Source: Quisquiliibacterium transsilvanicum (lineage in GTDB: Bacteria; Pseudomonadota; Gammaproteobacteria; Burkholderiales; Burkholderiaceae_E). Taken from it: a stretch of 64,000 bases of DNA. The stretch's first letter is position 1, and the number at the start of each line of letters is the position of its first letter. Location of the stretch: positions 600,592-664,591 of the forward strand of contig NZ_JACHGB010000002.1 of NCBI RefSeq assembly GCF_014202215.1, in the 5' to 3' direction. Shown in pieces: positions 58,923 through 64,000 of the stretch. The position numbers were made by a program, and so were the translations under genes. The notes under the pieces are model-generated. The model saw nothing but the letters and a program-made list of their open reading frames with translations, was not told where the DNA came from and did no database searches.

Positions 58923-59543
58923 ATGGAACGCGGAGTCTTCAAACTTAGAGCGCACGACGAACCGCTAGGGTTTGAGTCCAACCATGGGCGCTACTTTAGA
59001 TATGCAATACAACTGCTGCCCGCGTTGGAGACAAAATGCCGGGAGGTTCTCGATGCTTGGCCGGTTCCACGCGACGAGCCTGTCCGTGATGCGGCCGAAA
59101 AATTTCCAGACCTGCATGCCATGGTCGATGAGCGCGATCGCCTGTCTGACTCGGTTCGGGTTTATGCATCCATGGCGGCTGAGGGCTTCCTCAATTGGTA
59201 TGGCGTTCTTCGGCTTACCGAGGCAATCTTCAACGAGAACTTCGAGCGCCTAGCGCTGGTGCCTAAGGCGAAAACTCTGCTGCTCGTCTGCGATAATTTG
59301 ATTATTGCGGGAGACGATCCATTGATTTTGGCATTGAACCGAGTTGCACAGAGCCGAAATGCACTAGTGCATCCGAAGGCTCGCGAGATTTCCGATATTG
59401 CCGCTGGCACCCCGCGTCCTCACTCGCGAGTACCTGACACGGCGCGCTCTGCGGTCTCAGATATGGAGGCATTCTTTGCGGAGTTTGTCGCAGCTGTGCC
59501 GGATGCGCGCACCCTTGTTCCCAGGCGTAGAGTTGGCGCCTAA
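58923..59543 (+). CDS. cassette 3: HEPN-like protein
   Basis: 206 residues, mostly helical, unrecognised as a whole. It contains LNRVAQSRNALVHPKAREI, in which Arg145 and His150 form the R-x4-H motif of HEPN ribonucleases at a helix boundary. The rest (FRYAIQLLPALETKCREVLDAW, SMAAEGFLNWYGVLRLTEAIF) also suits a helical bundle. HEPN proteins commonly serve as RNA-cutting toxins or effectors in defence. The ATG at 58923 is preceded by TTG at 58920, so either is possible. The stop TAA comes from the attC 3 left box. No partner antitoxin gene is visible in this cassette. Confidence 0.7.
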   Translation: MERGVFKLRAHDEPLGFESNHGRYFRYAIQLLPALETKCREVLDAWPVPRDEPVRDAAEKFPDLHAMVDERDRLSDSVRVYASMAAEGFLNWYGVLRLTEAIFNENFERLALVPKAKTLLLVCDNLIIAGDDPLILALNRVAQSRNALVHPKAREISDIAAGTPRPHSRVPDTARSAVSDMEAFFAEFVAAVPDARTLVPRRRVGA

Positions 59544-59634
59544 CCTATTGCTCCAACGGACGCTTGACCCGTCCGCGCGCCCGCCGCCGCGGTCGCACGG
59601 GCGCGTCAAGCGCCGCTGAGCGTTGACGTTAGAG
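59538..59634 (+). repeat. attC site 3 (97 bp)
   Basis: GCCTAAC (59538-59544) to GTTAGAG (59628-59634), with CAACGGACGCTTGACCCGTCC and GCGTCAAGCGCCGCTGAGCG as arms. Same length as attC 2 and 5. Confidence 0.9.
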
Positions 59635-59655
59635 CTCTCTCGATTAGCGAACAAA

Positions 59656-59958
59656 ATGAAGCGACTCATAATCATCGCCGTAATCGGCTACTTCGCCTGG
59701 CACGGATATGCGAAGAACCAATCCATGGTTGACGCGGATGAGGAGGCCGTCGATGGCGCCGAGGCTGCTGTCGCGATTTCTCATCGTTTTTCGCAGTCGA
59801 GCCCTGCGAGCGCAGTGCGGTTCAGTTGCGATGGTCGAACGTACTGTTCACAAATGACGTCTTGCGCAGAGGCAACGTACTTCCTCAAGAATTGCCCGGG
59901 AACGAAGATGGACGGTAACCGCGACGGTGTCCCATGCGAGCAGCAGTGGTGCGGGTGA
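59656..59958 (+). CDS. cassette 4: excalibur calcium-binding domain protein
   Basis: 100 residues. The N-terminal hydrophobic segment (LIIIAVIGYFAWHGYA) is a signal or anchor. The C-terminal excalibur-type domain holds FSCDGRTYCSQMTSC...FLKNCPGTKMDGNRDGVPCEQQWC, with six cysteines and the D-x-N-x-D-G calcium loop. It is predicted to be exported. Excalibur proteins are common integron cassette products; the function is not known. I chose the ATG at 59656; the longer frame begins in attC 3. Confidence 0.85.
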   Translation: MKRLIIIAVIGYFAWHGYAKNQSMVDADEEAVDGAEAAVAISHRFSQSSPASAVRFSCDGRTYCSQMTSCAEATYFLKNCPGTKMDGNRDGVPCEQQWCG

Positions 59959-59988
59959 TACTCCACCCCCGCGTGGCTCGCGTCTCCG

Positions 59989-60046
59989 CTCTAACTCGTC
60001 GTTGCAGCGGACCGCTGAACGCGGCCACTGAACTCAAGCGTTAGAC
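59989..60046 (+). repeat. attC site 4 (58 bp)
   Basis: CTCTAAC (59989-59995) with TCGTCGTTGCAGCGGACC, and GTTAGAC (60040-60046) preceded by CACTGAACTCAAGC. Classic short attC form, different from the 97-bp sites. Confidence 0.88.
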
Positions 60047-60071
60047 GAAAGGCGACCGAGCGGTGAGCCTG

Positions 60072-60368
60072 TCAGCGATCATGCCAATAACCAGGTCGGC
60101 GCCGCTGGTGTGCCACCGCCAGCACGATCACATCCAGGCCGTTCAGTTCGTAGTGCACGGTGAAGGGGAAATGGCGAAGTACGTAGCGCCGCAAGTTCTC
60201 TTCGTCGGCCGGCAACATGTCGGCCGAGTCAGCAAGTTTGTCTATCGCGCTGAGCACTTCGGTTCGGAAGGCGTCGGCCGCGATCGCACTACGCTCGGCG
60301 TACCAGACAAAAGCCTCGCGGATCTCGGCCTCTGCCTGTGGCAGAACGCCGATCGTGAATCGACTCAC
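60072..60368 (-). CDS. cassette 5: RelE/ParE-family toxin
   Basis: 98 residues. Features of the RelE/ParE fold are visible: PQAEAEIREAFVWYAERS at the start, LRRYVLRHFPFTVHYELNG and a C-terminal VIVLAVAHQRRRPGYWHDR. ParE types poison gyrase; RelE types cut mRNA. The conserved VAHQRRRPGYW end resembles ParE-like members. The ATG overlaps the antitoxin stop as ATGA, so the antitoxin is made first. The pair lies opposite to the array direction and so needs its own promoter. Such modules are thought to stabilise cassette arrays. Confidence 0.88.
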   Translation of the reverse strand: MSRFTIGVLPQAEAEIREAFVWYAERSAIAADAFRTEVLSAIDKLADSADMLPADEENLRRYVLRHFPFTVHYELNGLDVIVLAVAHQRRRPGYWHDR

Positions 60369-60589
60369 AGGGCGCTTAAGCGTCCACGGGCCTCAGCCCA
60401 GGGGACTGGCTTCAAAGCCCCGCTCTTCAGGGCCTGCCTGCGCTGCCGAATCTCGTCGCGCCACGCAGCCGAGATCGAGGCGTCCGTACTGCCTTCCAGG
60501 GTGTCGAGTAGCGCCACCACCAAGGCGGAGCGTTCGTCCGCCGGCAGTTCCAGAGCTTCTGTCAGGATGTGGTCTACCCACGCATTCAT
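60365..60589 (-). CDS. cassette 5: addiction-module antitoxin
   Basis: 74 residues, matching the putative addiction-module component family: LTEALELPADERSALVVALLDTLEGS then AAWRDEIRQRRQALKSG. It pairs with the RelE/ParE toxin by a 4-bp overlap. I used the ATG at 60589 (MNAWVDHIL); the longer frame runs backward through attC 5 and is a shadow. It should neutralise the toxin and may repress the pair. Confidence 0.88.
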   Translation of the reverse strand: MNAWVDHILTEALELPADERSALVVALLDTLEGSTDASISAAWRDEIRQRRQALKSGALKPVPWAEARGRLSAL

Positions 60590-60646
60590 AGCGGCAGTGT
60601 ACGCCGGGCGGCCATCGCCGGCGAGCCCTCCCGAGGCGCAAGCAGC

Positions 60647-60743
60647 GTCTAACCAGTTGCTCCAACGGACGCTTGACCCGTCCGCACGCCCGCTGGCGCG
60701 GTCGCACGGCCGCGTCAAGCGCCGCTGAGCGCTGACGTTAGAC
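60647..60743 (+). repeat. attC site 5 (97 bp)
   Basis: GTCTAAC (60647-60653) to GTTAGAC (60737-60743), with CAACGGACGCTTGACCCGTCC and GCGTCAAGCGCCGCTGAGCG arms, nearly the same as attC 3. Confidence 0.9.
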
Positions 60744-60765
60744 GCCATTCAATCGAGAGTCTGCT

Positions 60766-61350
60766 ATGCCAATGCCGAATCAAGTCCAGTACACCAATGT
60801 CACGTTGGTCGATGTGCAACTGGCGTCTGCCTACTACCCTCTGTTAATCGATCTCGCAAAGCACAAGCATTGCCTTACGTATGGCGAGCTTGTGGAGCGG
60901 GCACGAAAGGAGTACCCGGATCGCCCCGTAGTACAGAAGGCCATCGCTGTCTCCACAGGCCGCCGCCTGGACGTGGTTCGCATGTTTACAACTGAGCGCG
61001 AGCTTCCGGACCTGACTTCTTTAATTATCAATAAGGGCTCGGGTGAATGTGGAATTGGGTTCACCCGCAGCTTTGATCCAAAGGCTGCACGAGAAGAAGT
61101 CTTCTCGTTCGACTGGAGCGCCGTGACGACTGACTTCGATGGCTTCGTGAAGCACACCGAAACCGTGATCGCACCGCGCAAGCCCGTCAAGGAGGCGAAG
61201 GCGCTTGAACTCATGGCTGCTCACTATCAGCTGCATAAGGCGAGTCTGCCGCCATCGATCCGCGAAAGTCGTGATCAAGTAGTCGAGCTCATCATGGAAG
61301 GCTTCAACCCTGAGGAGGCTTTTGCGCTGGCTCAGCAAAATAACGCCTAA
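60766..61350 (+). CDS. cassette 6: hypothetical protein
   Basis: 194 residues, not recognised. It begins MPMPNQVQYTNVTLVDVQLA and shows alternating charged and hydrophobic stretches with no membrane helix or signal. A winged-helix-like part (LTYGELVERARKEYPDRPVVQKAIAVSTGRRLD) is followed by LTSLIINKGSGECGIGF. The C-terminal SRDQVVELIMEGFNPEEAF is helical. It may bind nucleic acid, but this is weak inference. The stop TAA comes from the attC 6 box GCCTAAC. Confidence 0.8.
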   Translation: MPMPNQVQYTNVTLVDVQLASAYYPLLIDLAKHKHCLTYGELVERARKEYPDRPVVQKAIAVSTGRRLDVVRMFTTERELPDLTSLIINKGSGECGIGFTRSFDPKAAREEVFSFDWSAVTTDFDGFVKHTETVIAPRKPVKEAKALELMAAHYQLHKASLPPSIRESRDQVVELIMEGFNPEEAFALAQQNNA

Positions 61351-61413
61351 CTCGTTCATCGAGAGGACGTCACCCGGCAAGCCGGGCGCCGCCTCTCATG
61401 TCAGGCGTTAGAC
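61345..61413 (+). repeat. attC site 6 (69 bp)
   Basis: GCCTAAC (61345-61351) to GTTAGAC (61407-61413). GAGAGGACGTC with CCGGCAAGCCGG at the tip and GCCGCCTCTC make the hairpin. Distinct from the 97-bp family. Confidence 0.88.
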
Positions 61414-61429
61414 GACTAAGGAAACATAA

Positions 61430-62344
61430 GTGGCGATTCCTGACTTTCAATCTATCATGCGGCCGTTGCTGGAACATCTTGCCGATGGCGAGATTCGACG
61501 GAATCGCGAAACCAATGAATATCTCGCCCAGCACTTCGAATTGACCGAGGATGAATTGGCCGAAATGCTGCCGAGTGGATACGCCAGATTATTCGATAAC
61601 CGAATTGGATGGGCCAAAAGTCACCTGAAAGGCGCTGGCCTCATTGAGGCCCCAAGCCGCGCCAAATATCGCATTAAACAACGTGGCCTTGACGCGTTGG
61701 CGCAAGACCAGCCGATAAACATGGCGTATCTGCGGCAATTCGACGAGTACAAGGAGTTTCAGTCAGGTTCCAAGTCAGAGAAGTCGGATGCGTCATCGGC
61801 TACCGCGACTTCCGTCGAAACCGACAGCCTCACACCGTCTGAGCACATCGAGTTCGGGTACCAGCAGGTTCGTGAAGAGCTCGAAGAAGAGCTCATTTCC
61901 AAAATCAAATCAGCATCCCCCGCATTCTTCGAGCGACTTGTCGTCGAACTCCTCGTGTCGATGGGCTATGGCGGTTCGAGGAAGGATGCCGGTCAGACTC
62001 TCGGCAAGTCTGGTGATGGTGGTATCGATGGGGTAATAAAAGAAGACCGGCTTGGTCTGGATGTCATTTACCTCCAGGCGAAACGTTGGGATGGCACGGT
62101 TGGGCGGCCAGAAATTCAGAAGTTCGCCGGCGCACTTCAAGGCCAGAGGGCCAAAAAGGGAATTTTCCTGACCACCTCCAACTTCAGCTCTGAAGCAATT
62201 GAGTACGCTTCTTTCATTGATTCGCGCATCGTCCTAATCGATGGTGAGCAACTTGCGGGGTTGATGATTGATGCCGGGGTCGGAGTTACTAAGGTTGCAA
62301 CGTATGAGGTCAAACGGCTGGATTCCGACTACTTCGAGGAGTAG
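61430..62344 (+). CDS. mrr: cassette 7: Mrr-type restriction endonuclease
   Basis: 304 residues. The N-terminal ~90 residues form an Mrr_N winged-helix domain (MRPLLEHLADGEIRRNRE...GLIEAPSRAKYRIKQRG). The C-terminal Mrr catalytic domain has FFERLVVELLVSMGYGG, SGDGGIDGVI (Asp200) and DVIYLQAKRW (Gln216, Lys218), a complete PD-(D/E)xK site. Mrr enzymes cut methylated foreign DNA (type IV restriction). The start is GTG at 61430 with AAGGAAACATAA upstream. It gives this integron an explicit restriction cassette and is separate from the island Mrr-like gene at 19512. Confidence 0.93.
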   Translation: MAIPDFQSIMRPLLEHLADGEIRRNRETNEYLAQHFELTEDELAEMLPSGYARLFDNRIGWAKSHLKGAGLIEAPSRAKYRIKQRGLDALAQDQPINMAYLRQFDEYKEFQSGSKSEKSDASSATATSVETDSLTPSEHIEFGYQQVREELEEELISKIKSASPAFFERLVVELLVSMGYGGSRKDAGQTLGKSGDGGIDGVIKEDRLGLDVIYLQAKRWDGTVGRPEIQKFAGALQGQRAKKGIFLTTSNFSSEAIEYASFIDSRIVLIDGEQLAGLMIDAGVGVTKVATYEVKRLDSDYFEE

Positions 62345-62346
62345 TC

Positions 62347-62444
62347 GTATAACAATTCGTTGCAGCGGACGTTTGACCCGCCGCCCATTTTGCTGCCGCA
62401 AAACGGTCGTCTCCTCAAACGCCGCTGAACTCTGGCGTTAGAGG
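62347..62444 (+). repeat. attC site 7 (98 bp)
   Basis: GTATAAC (62347-62353) to GTTAGAG (62438-62444). GTTGCAGCGGACGTTTGACC pairs with CTCAAACGCCGCTGAACTC around an AT-containing tip. The left box has one mismatch to RYYYAAC. Confidence 0.85.
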
Positions 62445-62754
62445 CAATTCACGAATTGGCTCACCCGAAAGTCGGAGCGATGAAGTTGCGCCGTAGCGAT
62501 TCACAGCCGAGCAGGGTAAAAGTCGCGCGGGGCATTTCCGCCGCCGCGAAGCGCCGCAGTCTCTGTCAATTCGGGTGCGAATCGGGAGGGCCGCCAGCGC
62601 GCGGTTGGCCGGCGCGGGGCTGGGTCCGGCGGATCACCTGCGATGAACGGAGCGGGCCTGGATCCGGGGCGCCTCTAACACATAGGTGGAGCGGACCGGC
62701 CGGAGATACCGCCGCGCACGTTTCTTCGAGCGGGCCGGCCGCTCACCATAGACG
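62439..62754 (+). other. cassette 8: short cassette without a convincing gene
   Basis: 316 bp between the attC 7 and attC 8 crossover points. The only long reading (TTG 62456 or ATG 62480 to 62758) runs through attC 8 and is arginine/glycine-rich, unlike a real protein. No opposite-strand ORF of note is present. It may carry a promoter or a small RNA, or be a decayed cassette. Confidence 0.55.
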
Positions 62755-62760
62755 TTAGCC
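62673..62760 (+). repeat. attC site 8 (88 bp)
   Basis: CTCTAAC (62673-62679) to GTTAGCC (62754-62760). TGGAGCGGACCGGCC pairs with GGCCGGCCGCTCACCA. The long middle is unpaired by eye. Confidence 0.72.
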
Positions 62761-62766
62761 TGCAGA

Positions 62767-63363
62767 ATGAGCGATCGACGAATTCACAGCATGTGGCACA
62801 TGATCGCCATTCGAGATGGCGGCCATGTTCTCGCCGTTTTCCAGAACAACTTCGCGGACCTAGTTGAAAAGCTCCTGCCGGACCTAGATACCTTCGAGCG
62901 CATCAGTTTTAAGATGGCGGTCTCAATGTCCACCGTCGGGACAAGAGCCCATGCAGCGAAAGTCCCTGAGTGGGAGCAGAAGTTCATCGCGCGACTTAGG
63001 CAGCGGATGGCCGAGGTCGGACACCTGCTAACGTTTGATCTCTCGGGCGATGAGGTTCCGAAGTATCTCCCGGACTTGTTGGAGGGATACCGCGGCAACC
63101 ATCTGGATATTTTCGCATTCGCAGTGGACGAACTCCATGGATCTGATGCTGCGGTGCTGACGATCGAGGTATTCGACTCTCCGAGCTTCTTGCAGCGGCT
63201 CACGAAGGCTGTTCGGGCGCCGATTCAAAAGTTCGTGATTCCCGTGCGAGATATCAAGCGGATCGTCGGCACGTCCATGCAAATGGAGTTGAGTACGCGA
63301 ACGGGAGTTCTCCGCCTCACCCGGAAAGGGTCGGTGACCCAGGGAGGCGCGCATGCAGGCTAA
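62767..63363 (+). CDS. cassette 9: hypothetical protein
   Basis: 198 residues, not recognised. It begins MSDRRIHSMWHMIAIRDGG and continues with VLAVFQNNFADLVEKLLPDL. There is no signal peptide or clear membrane helix. The last third (IQKFVIPVRDIKRIVGTSMQMELSTRTGVLRLT, in part) looks beta-rich. The start ATG is 6 bp after the attC 8 right box. The stop TAA is part of the attC 9 left box GGCTAAC. Confidence 0.8.
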   Translation: MSDRRIHSMWHMIAIRDGGHVLAVFQNNFADLVEKLLPDLDTFERISFKMAVSMSTVGTRAHAAKVPEWEQKFIARLRQRMAEVGHLLTFDLSGDEVPKYLPDLLEGYRGNHLDIFAFAVDELHGSDAAVLTIEVFDSPSFLQRLTKAVRAPIQKFVIPVRDIKRIVGTSMQMELSTRTGVLRLTRKGSVTQGGAHAG

Positions 63364-63471
63364 CAGGTCGTTCGGGACGGATACGCAACTGCATGGCGCC
63401 GCGAGGCCCGAAGGTGATCATAGGCCACGCGGCGCCATGCAGTTGCGCGCCGCTCAACTCCAACGTTAGGC
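63358..63471 (+). repeat. attC site 9 (114 bp)
   Basis: GGCTAAC (63358-63364) to GTTAGGC (63465-63471). CGCAACTGCATGGCGCCGCG and CGCGGCGCCATGCAGTTGCG form a perfect 20-bp inner stem, the longest of the attC hairpins here. Confidence 0.9.
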
Positions 63472-63487
63472 ATCACAACACCCCGTC

Positions 63488-63610
63488 GTGACACAGCGAA
63501 AGTACCTAGTACGTTTATCCCACGACTGGAACGTATTTCTGGTTGCAATCTGGCACACTCCACCCACCTACGAAACGATATGCGCCGTCGGCGCATATCG
63601 CTTTTTATAG
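63488..63610 (+). CDS. cassette 10: possible 40-residue ORF
   Basis: GTG at 63488 to TAG at 63610, reading MTQRKYLVRLSHDWNVFLVA and onward. It overlaps the hairpin at 63576-63607 and lacks a clear ribosome-binding site, so it may not be translated. Listed because it fills the unusual leader of cassette 10. Confidence 0.2.
   Translation: MTQRKYLVRLSHDWNVFLVAIWHTPPTYETICAVGAYRFL
63576..63607 (+). terminator. terminator-like hairpin inside cassette 10
   Basis: CGATATGCGCC-GTC-GGCGCATATCG (11-bp perfect stem) followed by CTTTTTA. It has the form of a rho-independent terminator but lies upstream of the cassette 10 gene, so it would stop read-through from earlier cassettes. Confidence 0.75.
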
Positions 63611-63632
63611 CCACTAGATTGGAAAGTAACAA

Positions 63633-63815
63633 ATGAAGAATGCACAACTAGCTTTCACCGCTTTGCTTCTTTTGTGGTCTGCCGCCACTCTTTCATCGCC
63701 TCTCGTTCAGCAATGGCGCGGCACAGGTGTCGACGCGGATAAGGTTTTTTGCAAGTATGGCGATGGGCAAACAGTGGTCGTTTCCGGCAACCAGAATTGC
63801 CCCTTGTCAAATTGA
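63633..63815 (+). CDS. cassette 10: small exported protein
   Basis: 60 residues: signal peptide MKNAQLAFTALLLLWSAATL ending near LSS, then a short mature part PLVQQWRGTGVDADKVFCKYGDGQTVVV that ends NCPLSN. Two cysteines could form a disulphide. Composition suits a periplasmic mini-protein; no function is known. It starts 26 bp after the T-tract of the hairpin, so it probably has its own promoter or is controlled by anti-termination. Confidence 0.65.
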   Translation: MKNAQLAFTALLLLWSAATLSSPLVQQWRGTGVDADKVFCKYGDGQTVVVSGNQNCPLSN

Positions 63816-64000
63816 GCTTCACCGGACAAGCGTTCCCGGAGTCAGTCCTAACCCTTTGCGCTGCGCGCATTCCGCAGAGCCTTCAATGCAAGTCTTCTTT
63901 CCTAGGGAAGGTCTGCAAAATCGACCCGCGATCAGCTTGTCCGGGACCCGTGTTGCGAGCGACGATGTGAGCCATGAAGCAAGCTGACCTTGGACTGAAC
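63816..64000. other. end of window inside the cassette array
   Basis: 185 bp with no supported gene. GTCCTAACCC (about 63843-63852) may be the left box of the next attC, but its GTTRRRY partner is not seen before the window ends. Overlapping short ORFs here are not convincing. Confidence 0.4.

Larger units (their letters stand above)
56048..64000. mobile_element. chromosomal integron (intI, attI and cassette array, incomplete at window end)
   Basis: intI on the minus strand, an attI-like region, then at least ten cassettes on the plus side with nine attC sites (56-114 bp). By crossover points the cassette limits are about 57320, 57989, 58907, 59629, 60041, 60738, 61408, 62439, 62755 and 63466. 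The cassette DNA is more AT-rich than the flanking core. No Tn402 or Tn21 genes, sulphonamide or qac genes are present, so this is a sedentary chromosomal integron rather than a mobile clinical one. Confidence 0.9.

Noticed and set aside
62456..62758. 100-residue ORF in cassette 8
   Set aside because: It runs through the attC 8 hairpin and is Arg/Gly/Pro-rich without a start signal; probably non-coding.
57320..64000. CRISPR array
   Set aside because: The repeated sequences are attC hairpins of differing length separated by gene-sized cassettes, not short regular repeats and spacers.

Overview
The window looks like chromosome from a GC-rich betaproteobacterium, most likely Burkholderiales. 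The support is the block leuC-leuD-leuB-asd-fimV-truA-trpF-trpB-trpA-accD-folC-SPOR-cvpA-purF-metZ, which is a familiar gene order in that group. Bug-type solute receptors, a cobalamin-dependent ribonucleotide reductase and dnaE2 fit the same picture. I cannot name the species from sequence alone.

Layout. (1) 0.2-9.1 kb: an alpha/beta hydrolase and a SRAP (YedK/HMCES-like) protein, then a minus-strand operon (branched-chain-type substrate-binding protein, CoA ligase, ThDP enzyme, second CoA ligase) divergent from a TetR regulator, with a 26-bp perfect palindrome between them. (2) 9.2-21.1 kb: a probable genomic island in tRNA-Val(CAC). The intact tRNA is at the right end and a decayed copy of its 3' half is at the left end. 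Inside are a zinc-ribbon/HEPN-like protein, a type I restriction-modification operon (hsdM-hsdS-GIY-YIG gene-unknowns-hsdR) and a membrane-anchored Mrr-like nuclease. No integrase is left. (3) 21.2-33.4 kb: nrdJ with a NrdR-like box, a glutathione transferase, a Na/Pi cotransporter, an MgtE-like Mg transporter, gltX, a Bug receptor, aroC, an MFS transporter and an M48 lipoprotein protease. (4) 33.5-52.6 kb: the conserved leu/asd/fimV/truA/trp/accD/folC/dedD/cvpA/purF/metZ block and an acyl-CoA dehydrogenase. (5) 52.6-64.0 kb: dnaE2 on the minus strand directly behind an integron integrase gene (intI), whose start codon lies inside a consensus LexA box. To the right is an attI region and at least ten gene cassettes separated by nine attC sites; the array runs off the window end.

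The most interesting system is this last region. The integrase and error-prone polymerase genes are 9 bp apart, on the same strand, behind one LexA box. Cassette shuffling and damage-induced mutagenesis may therefore be induced together by the SOS response. The usual dnaE2 partners imuA and imuB are not in the window. Several cassettes encode likely defence or RNA-targeting functions: an Mrr-type restriction enzyme, a NYN-OST-HTH nuclease, a HEPN-like protein and a ParE/RelE toxin-antitoxin pair in reverse orientation. Others are unrecognised.

All functional calls come from reading motifs and domain order by eye. No database search was run. Starts were moved from the longest ORF where ribosome-binding sites, family N-termini or gene overlaps argued for it.
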